This document shows positions 1-7,112 of a stretch of 7,920 nt of DNA, piece after piece (position 1 is the stretch's first letter; each line of letters begins with the position of its first letter). The position numbers and the translations under genes are program-made. The stretch lies in the NCBI GenBank assembly GCA_038248745.1, contig JBBRXC010000074.1, positions 1-7,920 on the forward strand. The letters are read 5' to 3'. The notes beneath the pieces were generated by a model, which saw only the letters and a list, made by a program, of their open reading frames with translations, was not told the origin of the DNA and made no database searches. This DNA comes from JAENWH01 sp038248745 (GTDB lineage: Bacteria > Bacillota > Clostridia > Peptostreptococcales > Anaerovoracaceae).

Positions 1-1844
1 TGATATTTATGGGCTCCCTTTTGTTGAAGTTCCCTTGTCGGTCGGAAAAGGAATCTAAAAATAATGCTTAATGTCTTGGAATATCCTCCGCTGGTGTATT
101 GGGTTCTGCTGTTCAGTGAATGAAATCCGCACCCCCATGTCTCATATTTTCTCTCAATGGTTTTCCCGCCAGCCAGTCTAACCAAAATCAAGGCAGCTAA
201 ACCAACCACCACCAATAAAATGACACCCGCTAAAGGGGAAATGCTGTTGGCTCCTATTGTTACAGGATAAGTAGCAATAAAGAATTCTCCAGACATATTT
301 CCAATTAAGGATTGTCCGACGATCCCATCCACAATTTTATCTGCGATCCCAATCAACGTCATAGGCAAAACACCAATCACAAGGCACAAACCAACCAAAA
401 GGCCAATACCTGCGTTCATTGTTTTTGGCACCTCTTTCGCCTGCTCACTATGCGCCGTTCTTGGAAGTCCTAAAAAGGAAATTCCATAGGCTTTGACAAA
501 AGTTGCTAAGGCAAGTGCCCCTGCAAAAGCCAATACAGCTATGGAAAACATGGTAACCAGGTCTACATTTATGTCTCCAATCACTATATTTTTAATTAAT
601 GCCTGATAGGTGATCCATTCTCCAATAAATCCATTAAAAGGAACCACGGCTGATATTGAAAGAGCTGCTCCCAGAAAAAGTACTGCGCTGACAGGCATTT
701 TCTTTGCCAGTCCTCCCAGTTCTTCCATATTTTTTGTATGTGTTGCATATTGAATAGAACCTGCGCCGAGAAACAATCCACTTTTAAACAAAGAATGGTT
801 AAAACTATGAATTAAAACGGCCATCAACCCCAACCCACTAATTGTCAGGTCTCCTTTAGAATAGCCGATAAAACTGACGCCTAATGCAATAAAAATAATA
901 CCGATGTTTTCTATGCTGCTGTATGCCAAAAGTTTTTTTATGTTTTTTTCTACAAATGCATATGAAATGCCGACAAAAACTGTGATTACCCCAATGGTCA
1001 TCACGGTGATTCCCCACCAGGTATGCTCCACACCCAGATACATTAGAACAAACCTAATCATGCCATAAACAGCCGTTTTAATCATCACCCCTGACATAAA
1101 TGCGGAGCCATTGCTAGGTGCTGCCGGATGAGCCTTTGGAAGCCAGATGTGTAATGGGACCAGTCCTGCTTTTGTTCCAAACCCTATCAGGAAAAATATA
1201 AACATCAAGTTTTTCACGCCCGAAGGGATATTGTCGCTTGACAGATCCATACTGAAACTTCCTGTGAAACGAAACATCAACATGAAATTTAAAATTAAAA
1301 ATGCTGTGCCTACCAATGTCATGATGATATAAATTTTTCCTGCCTTTTGATTTTCAACATTATCAGATTCAAAGACAACGATGAAATATGAAATAACCGA
1401 CATGGCCTCCCAAACGATAAAGAACCAGATGGCATTGCTGGCGGTAAAAACAAAAAATAAAGATAGGATAAAAGCGCTCATCAGACAGTTCAATAACACG
1501 GTATTTCTTTCCCCGTAATACGCTCCAACATACCCAATAGAATAAATGGCCGTCGCAAAGGCTACGATAGAAAGAATCAACACAAAAAAAGCGGAAAGTC
1601 TGTCAATCTCTGAATTTAAAACAATAAAGGACCATGTTGAATGAATGTTAATAATTGAAAGCTTTGCATTATAAGAAAACAGATACAACAAACTGCCGGC
1701 AATACCCAAAAAACTGGCTGCCGCCGTCAGAACATTAGCGCCTATATTTGCATTTTTTTGATTTTTCATCATCAAAATCGGAAAAAACAAACTAAGTCCA
1801 TATAATATTAATGAAATTTGAATAATTATTTGTATAAAGATCAT
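1..1844 (-). CDS. HyfB/HycC-like proton-translocating membrane subunit of an energy-converting hydrogenase-type complex (3' end beyond the window)
   Basis: An uninterrupted frame runs from the ATG at 1844 off the window start, giving 614 complete codons. The protein is highly hydrophobic with many transmembrane helices and belongs to the NuoL/MrpA/HyfB antiporter-like family, which moves protons in complex I and membrane-bound hydrogenases. Hallmark residues are present: Glu146 in FIVWEAMS (TM5 glutamate), Lys225 in GTKAGLVPLHIWLP, the PKAHPAAPS loop (236-244), IKKLLAYSS (302-310), His346 and His350, and Lys354 in FKSGLFLG. A C-terminal WGCG (570-573) followed by a TQYTSGGYSK-type segment points to hydrogenase-4 component B rather than NuoL proper. 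E. coli HyfB is about 670 residues, so roughly 50 residues are probably missing. It has its own promoter behind a terminator, so it is likely the first gene of its operon. The partner redox subunits are not visible, so formate hydrogenlyase, Ech-like or another complex cannot be distinguished. Confidence 0.9.
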   Translation of the reverse strand, partial: MIFIQIIIQISLILYGLSLFFPILMMKNQKNANIGANVLTAAASFLGIAGSLLYLFSYNAKLSIINIHSTWSFIVLNSEIDRLSAFFVLILSIVAFATAIYSIGYVGAYYGERNTVLLNCLMSAFILSLFFVFTASNAIWFFIVWEAMSVISYFIVVFESDNVENQKAGKIYIIMTLVGTAFLILNFMLMFRFTGSFSMDLSSDNIPSGVKNLMFIFFLIGFGTKAGLVPLHIWLPKAHPAAPSNGSAFMSGVMIKTAVYGMIRFVLMYLGVEHTWWGITVMTIGVITVFVGISYAFVEKNIKKLLAYSSIENIGIIFIALGVSFIGYSKGDLTISGLGLMAVLIHSFNHSLFKSGLFLGAGSIQYATHTKNMEELGGLAKKMPVSAVLFLGAALSISAVVPFNGFIGEWITYQALIKNIVIGDINVDLVTMFSIAVLAFAGALALATFVKAYGISFLGLPRTAHSEQAKEVPKTMNAGIGLLVGLCLVIGVLPMTLIGIADKIVDGIVGQSLIGNMSGEFFIATYPVTIGANSISPLAGVILLVVVGLAALILVRLAGGKTIERKYETWGCGFHSLNSRTQYTSGGYSKTLSIIFRFLFRPTRELQQKGAHKY

Positions 1845-1855
1845 TAGAACAAACA

Positions 1856-1860
1856 CTCCT
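1856..1860 (-). promoter_or_regulatory. Ribosome binding site of the HyfB-like gene
   Basis: The minus strand reads AGGAG, 11 nt before the ATG at 1844. The spacing is somewhat long. An in-frame GTG lies four codons upstream at 1856, but it overlaps the AGGAG itself and has no site of its own, so the ATG is preferred. Confidence 0.7.
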
Positions 1861-1906
1861 AATTTTTTTTGTTAGTATCCAACTATTGATATAACGAACA
1901 TTTAAC

Positions 1907-1935
1907 ATTATATCTTATTTTAGTGACTTTAACAA
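1907..1935 (-). promoter_or_regulatory. Sigma-A-type promoter for the HyfB-like gene
   Basis: On the minus strand a -35 box TTGTTA (1935-1930) and a perfect -10 box TATAAT (1912-1907) are separated by exactly 17 nt. Transcription would start near 1900, giving a leader of about 55 nt. It sits just downstream of the terminator of the preceding unit, which supports an independent transcript. Confidence 0.75.
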
Positions 1936-1959
1936 TATAAGCCCCGATGAATGTGGCAT

Positions 1960-1992
1960 AAAAAAATGGCTCTTCATTATTCCGAAAAGCCA
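1960..1992 (-). terminator. Intrinsic terminator after the VOC gene
   Basis: On the minus strand the arms TGGCTTTTC and GAAGAGCCA form a 9-bp stem with one G-U pair around an 8-nt loop, followed at once by seven T residues. It lies about 60 nt past the VOC stop codon. There is no matching T-run on the plus strand, so it works in one direction. Confidence 0.9.
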
Positions 1993-2053
1993 CCTTCGTT
2001 CTTAAATATTAATTTTAATGGATTTAAATGCACCTTGATAACTGTATAAAACC

Positions 2054-2422
2054 CTATCTTGTCGGTATTATTTCCAGCCAATAACCATCTGGGTCTGATA
2101 TGAAATAAATCCCCATTCCTTTATTTTCGTAGCAGATACAGCCCATATCTTTATGTTTCTCATAGGCCGCTGCATAGTCATCTGTACGGAAGCCAATATG
2201 CATTTCATTGTCTCCTAAATCGTACGGTTCTTTTCTGTCTCTGAGCCAAGTAAGCTCTATTTGATGTTCGGATTGTTCATTTGCCACAAAAACGATAATA
2301 AACGAATCATCTTCCGGGGTAATTCTTCTCACTTCCTTCAATCCCAGTGCATTTTTATAAAAAGTCATGGACTTTTCCAAATCAAAAACATTGATACAAT
2401 TATGTACAACTTTAAATTCCAT
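2054..2422 (-). CDS. Glyoxalase I-like VOC family metalloprotein
   Basis: This 122-residue protein has the two beta-alpha-beta-beta-beta modules of the vicinal oxygen chelate fold. The four metal ligands expected for glyoxalase I are in place: His7 (KVVHNCINV), Glu56 (QIELTW), His75 (EMHIGFRT) and Glu117 (YWLEIIP). The ending DPDGYWLEI is typical of the family. The E. coli enzyme, a nickel-dependent protein of 135 residues, is slightly longer. The likely role is cytosolic isomerisation of methylglyoxal-thiol adducts, but VOC substrates vary and another thiol or small-molecule substrate is possible. Its ATG overlaps the stop codon of the upstream NTP pyrophosphohydrolase by one base (TAATG), with GAGG about 7 nt before the start, so translation is probably coupled. 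The unit ends at the terminator at 1992-1960. Confidence 0.85.
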   Translation of the reverse strand: MEFKVVHNCINVFDLEKSMTFYKNALGLKEVRRITPEDDSFIIVFVANEQSEHQIELTWLRDRKEPYDLGDNEMHIGFRTDDYAAAYEKHKDMGCICYENKGMGIYFISDPDGYWLEIIPTR

Positions 2423-2757
2423 TATTTTTCCTCTTTCAACCCATCATCTTCAACTTCTTGAAGCAGTATCCTTTTTTTATAAGAACCTCTTGCTTCACGT
2501 TTAATCAGTTGAAGGTAATCTATATGCATTGGTTCGTAATTTTTTAATTCGATCAGGCAATCAAGGACTTCAAAAATATCAGCAAGTTCTTCCTCTTTAT
2601 TACTGATTCTATATTCATCAATCTCCTCAATGACTTTATTTATGAGGGCCTCCTCATATTCTTTTTCGTTCATAACCCGTGAAGTTTGTTTTCTGCCGCT
2701 TTCTTCTATCATCTGCGGTATGTTATCCCTTGTTAATTTATTATATGTCATTTTCAT
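2422..2757 (-). CDS. MazG-superfamily nucleoside triphosphate pyrophosphohydrolase (house-cleaning type)
   Basis: This 111-residue all-alpha protein starts with YNKLTRDNIP (5-14), the typical opening of the small phosphoribosyl-ATP-pyrophosphohydrolase-like branch of the MazG superfamily. The magnesium-binding helix motif is complete: Glu44, Glu45 and Glu48 (VIEEIDEY) followed by Glu57 and Asp60 (EELADIFEVLD). The ending YKKRILLQEV also fits the group. Such enzymes hydrolyse NTPs to NMP plus pyrophosphate and are thought to remove non-canonical nucleotides in the cytosol; the actual substrate is unknown here. No other histidine biosynthesis genes are nearby, so a HisE role is unlikely. The first ATG is chosen over Met3 because AGGAGG lies 7 nt before it. 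It overlaps the VOC gene by one base. Confidence 0.85.
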   Translation of the reverse strand: MKMTYNKLTRDNIPQMIEESGRKQTSRVMNEKEYEEALINKVIEEIDEYRISNKEEELADIFEVLDCLIELKNYEPMHIDYLQLIKREARGSYKKRILLQEVEDDGLKEEK

Positions 2758-2764
2758 AAAAACC

Positions 2765-2770
2765 CCTCCT
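2765..2770 (-). promoter_or_regulatory. Ribosome binding site of the NTP pyrophosphohydrolase gene
   Basis: A perfect AGGAGG on the minus strand lies 7 nt before the ATG at 2757 and 13 nt before the in-frame second ATG. It therefore decides for the upstream start. Confidence 0.8.
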
Positions 2771-2785
2771 TTCCCCCTTCTAACT

Positions 2786-2814
2786 ATTATACCTCGCTTT
2801 ATTACTTATAAACA
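2786..2814 (-). promoter_or_regulatory. Candidate promoter for the NTP pyrophosphohydrolase/VOC pair
   Basis: A perfect TATAAT -10 box lies on the minus strand at 2791-2786. The hexamer 17 nt upstream (TGTTTA, 2814-2809) is a poor -35 box, so the promoter is either weak, activator-dependent or spurious. No terminator is visible between the M28 gene and this unit, so read-through from the arc operon is also possible. Confidence 0.4.
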
Positions 2815-2822
2815 TATGTTTA
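2809..2822. repeat. 14-bp perfect palindrome over the candidate -35 region
   Basis: TAAACATATGTTTA reads the same on both strands. It covers the stop codon of the M28 gene and the -35 position of the candidate promoter for the pyrophosphohydrolase/VOC pair. It could be an operator for a dimeric repressor. In AT-rich DNA a palindrome of this length may occur by chance in a window of this size, so the call is tentative. Confidence 0.3.
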
Positions 2823-3812
2823 AGACGCTGCATCTTCCTGAAGGAATGTTTCTGTCGCTTCAGCAAAAGTTGCCAGTCTTTCGGATATTCTGCCAGGGAA
2901 ATTTGCTTCTATATATTCCTTTGTATCAAATTCAGTGTGCCAGATTTCTCCATTGTCTCCAAGGGTAACATCAACCTGCGTATAACCATCTTTTTCACCT
3001 AATGTCCAATTGGTTGATTCAAAGTAAACATATGGGACGCCAACTTCTTTAAATGGTGCATGGTCACTCCAGTCACCTGTTGTTCCTGCAGGGTATTCCG
3101 AATTTTCTCCTGGTTGTGTTACCAGTTTAAGTCCTTTTTCAATGGCTATTTCAAGAACTCTGTCCCTGTATTTACCATTGGCGTCTCCATCACCGTATAC
3201 ATGTGCATGATCTCCAGCAACCAGGCTGTCGAAGTTAATCATAAGCAACGTATTGGAAATATCCTCTGGGCTCATTTGAGCCACATGATAAGCCGATCCC
3301 ATTAAACCTGCCTCTTCAGCACCAAAAAACATGAATTTAAGTGTTTGCGGTGTTTCTGCATCTTTAAGAACTTTTGCAGCCTCTAGCATTACTGCAATAC
3401 CAGAAGCGTTATCATCTACTCCATCTCCGTCAGTCATAGAATCATAATGTGCCCCAACGACAATAACTTTGTCTGTATTTCCAGCCTTTTCCACAATAAT
3501 ATTGTTTGAATGTTGGGTGGCTCCATCCTCATCTTCATAAGTAAAAGGTTCCACTGTGACTTCATAGCCCATGTCTTCCAAAGTTTTTTGTATCCATTCG
3601 CCTGCAGCAATTTCCTGTTCTGTCCCTGCAGCCCTTGCCCCCATGTCAGACAGTTCAGTTAAGTACCCTTCTGCCAGACTTCCGGCAGTTATAGCTTCTG
3701 GTGTTTCTTGTGCTGGTGTTTCAGTATTTCCGCCAGTTCCACATCCGCTTAAAACAAATACCAAGACCAAACTCATCAGAAAAACTTTACTTTTGATAAA
3801 ATTCTTACACAT
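2820..3812 (-). CDS. M28 family zinc aminopeptidase, surface lipoprotein
   Basis: This 330-residue protein begins with a lipoprotein signal peptide: basic residues, a hydrophobic stretch (10-21) and the lipobox LSGC with Cys24 as the lipidated residue. A short polar linker rich in Thr, Pro and Glu follows. The M28 di-zinc set is complete: His122 in GAHYDSM, bridging Asp134 in DDNASG, catalytic Glu166 and ligand Glu167 in FGAEEAGL, Asp195 in NFDS and His292 in WHTEFD; SDHAPF (249-254) is also typical. The family removes N-terminal amino acids from peptides, here outside the membrane. The gene starts only 20 nt after arcC with AGGAGG 8 nt before its ATG, so it is probably in the arc transcript. 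A role in freeing arginine or other amino acids from peptides is an inference from this placement; specificity cannot be read from the sequence. Confidence 0.92.
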   Translation of the reverse strand: MCKNFIKSKVFLMSLVLVFVLSGCGTGGNTETPAQETPEAITAGSLAEGYLTELSDMGARAAGTEQEIAAGEWIQKTLEDMGYEVTVEPFTYEDEDGATQHSNNIIVEKAGNTDKVIVVGAHYDSMTDGDGVDDNASGIAVMLEAAKVLKDAETPQTLKFMFFGAEEAGLMGSAYHVAQMSPEDISNTLLMINFDSLVAGDHAHVYGDGDANGKYRDRVLEIAIEKGLKLVTQPGENSEYPAGTTGDWSDHAPFKEVGVPYVYFESTNWTLGEKDGYTQVDVTLGDNGEIWHTEFDTKEYIEANFPGRISERLATFAEATETFLQEDAAS

Positions 3813-3832
3813 ATTATTTCCCTCCTTTTTAA

Positions 3833-4780
3833 CTATGCACGTATACTTGTTCCCGTTTTTCCTGCCAAAGCTTCCACCGCTTTGTCCAGCGAGGTAATGA
3901 TAGCAATTTTTCCAGGCCTTCCCTTGACAAATTTAACAGCGGCATTCACCTTTGGAAGCATGCTCCCAGGTGCAAAATGGCCTTCTGCAATATACTTTTC
4001 AGCTTCAGCAACCGTCAGATCAGAAAGTGCCTGTTGATCAGGTTTATTAAAATTCACATAAACCTTTTCAACTTCCGTTAAAATCATCAATATTTCAGCA
4101 TCCATTTTTTCGGCAAGAAGGCCTGCTGTATAATCCTTGTCTATGACAGCTGCTACACCTTCTAAACTTCCATCGTCATTTCTTATGACAGGGATGCCTC
4201 CACCTCCACAGGTTACAACAATTGTCGTATCCCAAAGTTTTTTAACAGCATCAATTTCAACAATATCCATTGGTATTGGAGATGCAACCACTCGCCTGTA
4301 CCCACGTCCAGAGTCTTCCTTCATAATATAGCCCGTTTCTAACGCGATTGACTCTGCCTCTTCCTTTGAATAAAAAGGGCCAATAGGCTTAGAAGGATTC
4401 TGGAACCCCTGATCATGATAATCTACAACAACTTGCGTTAAAAGGGTTACAACTGGAATATTTCTGCCTATTTCTTTTAAAGCAAAACTCAATGCCTGTT
4501 GAATATGGTATCCGATATATCCCTGAGACATGGCACCACATACATCAAACGGCATTACAGGAGTCAGATTCCTTGAAGATTCTGTTGCAAGCAGCAATCG
4601 TCCTATTTGAGGTCCGTTCCCATGAACAATTACCATTTCATAACCATTGTTGCTAATATCCGCAACATATTTGCAGGTATGTTTTACAACTTCCAGCTGA
4701 GCCGCAGCTGTCGCTGGCCCTGAACTAGACTGCAGGGCATTTCCGCCAAAAGCGATGACGACTTTTGTAATTTTCTCCAT
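3833..4780 (-). CDS. arcC: Carbamate kinase
   Basis: This 315-residue protein has the length and motifs of carbamate kinase in the amino acid kinase fold. It carries AFGGNAL (10-16) and HGNGPQIG (53-60) at the N-terminal substrate site, SQGYIGYHIQQAL (85-97), KPIGPFY (131-137, with Lys131), the RRVVASPIP segment (162-170), CGGGGIPV (191-198), VIDKDYTA (212-219, Lys215) and GSMLPKV (272-278, Lys277). It converts carbamoyl phosphate and ADP to ATP plus ammonia and CO2, the energy-yielding last step of the arginine deiminase pathway in the cytosol. It lies 26 nt downstream of arcA, with GAGGAG about 8 nt before its ATG, and is followed after 20 nt by the M28 lipoprotein gene, so all appear to be in one operon. 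Confidence 0.97.
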   Translation of the reverse strand: MEKITKVVIAFGGNALQSSSGPATAAAQLEVVKHTCKYVADISNNGYEMVIVHGNGPQIGRLLLATESSRNLTPVMPFDVCGAMSQGYIGYHIQQALSFALKEIGRNIPVVTLLTQVVVDYHDQGFQNPSKPIGPFYSKEEAESIALETGYIMKEDSGRGYRRVVASPIPMDIVEIDAVKKLWDTTIVVTCGGGGIPVIRNDDGSLEGVAAVIDKDYTAGLLAEKMDAEILMILTEVEKVYVNFNKPDQQALSDLTVAEAEKYIAEGHFAPGSMLPKVNAAVKFVKGRPGKIAIITSLDKAVEALAGKTGTSIRA

Positions 4781-4806
4781 ATTATAATCTCCTCATATAA
4801 TAGAAT

Positions 4807-6027
4807 TTATAAATCATCTCTGTTAATAGGGCAACTCATACAACGCGGCCCCCCTCTTCCTCTGGAAAGTTCCGATGAAGGTACAGTGAGCACCGTTACC
4901 CCTTTTTTGTCCAGAAGTGCATTCGTCACACTGTTTCGCTCATAGGTTACAACAACACCCGGTGCAATTGCCAGCGTATTCGACCCATCATTCCATTGTT
5001 CACGTTGCGCCGCCATCTTGTCATCTCCGCCACAGCGGATCAGTTCAACTGCTGGCAAAGAAAGGGCCTTCTTCAAAATCTCAATAAGCGTATTTTGTAT
5101 ACTGATAAAATGTGGCTTACCGTCCTTGCCAAGGGTAACTTCATAAATTTGCAGCGGTCCTTCTATTTCAGGATGAATGGTAAATTTATCGTAATCCACC
5201 ATGGTAAAAACCGTATCAAGATGCATGAAAGCCCTTGACTTTGGAATATCGAAGACAAGAATCCTCTTAAATCCGGAATTTTTCAGAATTTTTTCAGCAA
5301 ACCTCTCAATCCCAGCAGCATTTGTCCTTGATGAAAGACCTATTCCAATGACGTCCTTTGATAAAACCAGTACATCTCCGCCTTCGATTGAAGCTTCCGA
5401 ATCATAGTCATACCAAAGATTAGTACCTTCCGGTGCGAAGTCTTTATTGTGCTCAAACATGTACTTCAGTAAAAGAGCCTCTCTTCTTCTTGTAACCGTA
5501 CTCATATGATGAACGCATACCCCGTCACCTACACATGCTCCCGGATCACGAGTAAAATATAAATTTGGCATCGGGTCTGTATAATACGGATAATCTGATG
5601 CAATAAAATCCGCCAGTGAACTGACATCAATCCTACCGATTTCTGTTTTCTTAATACCTGATATGACCTTCTTCACCATTTCTTTAACCGGCATCTTGTA
5701 AAGGTATTCAGAAATGGCCTCTTTTGCTGCCTCCGAATAAATATTACTGTCTTCCGTAAAACGCTTGATGAACTCTTGTCTGATTTTAGCATTTTTCAGT
5801 GCTTTGGCCGTTTCATCCACATAATATACAACTTCAACACCATTTTTTATGAGAAGGTTAGCAAAATGATCATGTTCCTCCTGGGCCACCTTTAAATAAG
5901 GGATATCATCAAAAAGCAACCTTTCAAAATTGTCTGGCACCAGGCCTTCAATTTCTTTGTCAAGTCTATGTAAAAGTACCTTATTCAACTTACCGATCTC
6001 CGAATAATTGTGAACACCCTTAACCAT
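4807..6027 (-). CDS. arcA: Arginine deiminase
   Basis: This 406-residue protein is full length for bacterial arginine deiminase, which hydrolyses L-arginine to citrulline and ammonia. The guanidino-group-modifying catalytic set is intact: Asp161 in FTRDP (158-162), Glu215 and Asp218 in EGGDVL, His269 and Asp271 in MHLDT (268-272), and the nucleophile Cys396 in GGPRCMSCP near the C-terminus. The start is supported by AAAGGGG about 6 nt before the ATG. It lies 39 nt after arcB and 26 nt before arcC with no terminator between them, so the three enzymes are co-transcribed. No arginine-repressor box was recognised next to it. The gene order arcB-arcA-arcC differs from the arcA-first order familiar from Bacillus and Pseudomonas. 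Confidence 0.98.
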   Translation of the reverse strand: MVKGVHNYSEIGKLNKVLLHRLDKEIEGLVPDNFERLLFDDIPYLKVAQEEHDHFANLLIKNGVEVVYYVDETAKALKNAKIRQEFIKRFTEDSNIYSEAAKEAISEYLYKMPVKEMVKKVISGIKKTEIGRIDVSSLADFIASDYPYYTDPMPNLYFTRDPGACVGDGVCVHHMSTVTRRREALLLKYMFEHNKDFAPEGTNLWYDYDSEASIEGGDVLVLSKDVIGIGLSSRTNAAGIERFAEKILKNSGFKRILVFDIPKSRAFMHLDTVFTMVDYDKFTIHPEIEGPLQIYEVTLGKDGKPHFISIQNTLIEILKKALSLPAVELIRCGGDDKMAAQREQWNDGSNTLAIAPGVVVTYERNSVTNALLDKKGVTVLTVPSSELSRGRGGPRCMSCPINRDDL

Positions 6028-6066
6028 AACTGACCCCTTTCGCGAATACTATTGAGTTAACCTTTA

Positions 6067-7062
6067 TTAACCAATTGTTGCGACGATAACAGCTTTAATC
6101 GTGTGAAGCCTGTTTTCCGCTTCATCAAACACTTTAGAATGTCTCGACCTGAACACTTCATCTGTCACCTCACGTATATCATAACCAGCCTCCATCTGAG
6201 TCTTCGCCATGACTGTTTCAAAGTTATGAAACGCAGGCAGACAGTGAAGGAAAACAACATCATCATTCCCAGTCGCCTTTACCAGATCCATTGTCACCTT
6301 GTATGGCGTCAAAAGTTTCACTCTTGCTGGAATTTCTGCTTCCTCCCCCATAGATGCCCAAACGTCCGTATAAAGCACATCTGCGCCTTTAACGCAGTCT
6401 GGAGTACTGGATATTTCTATTGTTCCGCCTGTCAGAATGCATACTTCCTTTGCTTTGGCAACAACATCCTTGTCAATCAGTTGGATTAATTCCTCTGGTC
6501 CATAGGCAACAAAATGCATGCCCATTTTCGCACAGCCATACATCCATGCATAACTCATATTATTTCTCACATCTCCACAGAAAACAACTTTGATTTTATT
6601 TAAAGGTTTAGCCACATGTTCTTCTATGGTCATCATATCAGCTAAAATCTGCGTGGGATGGTCAATATCTGTCAATCCGTTCCAGACTGGCACACCAGAG
6701 TATTTTGCCAAATCCTCTACAACCTCTTGTTTATATCCTCTATATTCTATTCCGTCAAAAAAACGTCCAAGAACTCTTGCCGAATCTTCTAGGGATTCTT
6801 TCTTGCCTATTTGAGAAGTCGAACTATCAAGGAATGTGACATGGGCACCTTCGTCAAGACAGGCGACCTCAAAGGCGCAACGTGTTCTTGTAGATGTTTT
6901 CTCAAAAAGTAAAACAACATTCTTTCCTTTTAATACTTCGTTCTGAATTCCAGCTCTTTTCTTTGCCTTTAAGTCATGTGACAAATCCAACATGTAACGT
7001 ATTTCTTCAGTGGTAAAGTCCATAAGTGTCAGAAAACTTCTTCCTTTTAAATTCACAGCCAT
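6067..7062 (-). CDS. arcB: Ornithine carbamoyltransferase (catabolic, arc operon)
   Basis: This 331-residue protein catalyses citrulline phosphorolysis to ornithine and carbamoyl phosphate in the arginine deiminase pathway. The carbamoyl phosphate loop STRTR (57-61) lies in FEKTSTRTRCAFE, followed by SQIGKKES with Lys87, DHPTQ (134-138), GDVRNN (163-168), DVWASMGE (233-240) and HCLPAFH (273-279) with the ornithine-loop Cys274. The start at 7062 is chosen over an in-frame ATG 11 codons upstream (7095). AAGGAG lies 9 nt before 7062, MAVNLKGRSFL matches usual OTC N-termini, and the upstream extension would fall in the AT-rich leader. It is the first gene of the operon, behind its own promoter. 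The catabolic role is inferred from arcA and arcC; the fold alone does not separate it from the biosynthetic enzyme. Confidence 0.96.
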   Translation of the reverse strand: MAVNLKGRSFLTLMDFTTEEIRYMLDLSHDLKAKKRAGIQNEVLKGKNVVLLFEKTSTRTRCAFEVACLDEGAHVTFLDSSTSQIGKKESLEDSARVLGRFFDGIEYRGYKQEVVEDLAKYSGVPVWNGLTDIDHPTQILADMMTIEEHVAKPLNKIKVVFCGDVRNNMSYAWMYGCAKMGMHFVAYGPEELIQLIDKDVVAKAKEVCILTGGTIEISSTPDCVKGADVLYTDVWASMGEEAEIPARVKLLTPYKVTMDLVKATGNDDVVFLHCLPAFHNFETVMAKTQMEAGYDIREVTDEVFRSRHSKVFDEAENRLHTIKAVIVATIG

Positions 7063-7071
7063 AATAATTCT

Positions 7072-7077
7072 CTCCTT
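7072..7077 (-). promoter_or_regulatory. Ribosome binding site of arcB
   Basis: AAGGAG on the minus strand lies 9 nt before the ATG at 7062. It sits inside the longer in-frame alternative that would start at 7095, and so supports the shorter 331-residue protein. Confidence 0.85.
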
Positions 7078-7112
7078 TTCGCAATAGAAATACAAAATAC
7101 AATATAATTCTT

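Noticed and set aside
596..781. A 61-codon minus-strand open frame within the HyfB-like region, which might suggest a broken or frameshifted gene.
   Set aside because: A different minus frame is open without interruption from 1844 to the window edge and encodes the conserved membrane protein. The short frame is its shadow, and no frameshift is needed.
1871..1883. An imperfect inverted repeat (GTTAGTATCCAAC) in the leader of the HyfB-like gene that could be an operator.
   Set aside because: Only about four base pairs of symmetry are present around a mismatched centre, which is not better than chance in this AT-rich leader.
6103..6489. A 128-codon plus-strand open frame opposite arcB, and similar plus-strand frames elsewhere (for example 3571-3897 and 2630-2968).
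   Set aside because: They lie antisense to strongly conserved coding sequence, have no recognisable domains and lack supporting ribosome binding sites.
7063..7095. An 11-codon upstream extension of ArcB starting at 7095.
   Set aside because: It overlaps the arcB ribosome binding site, is not part of the usual OTC N-terminus, and the ATG at 7062 has a well-placed AAGGAG.
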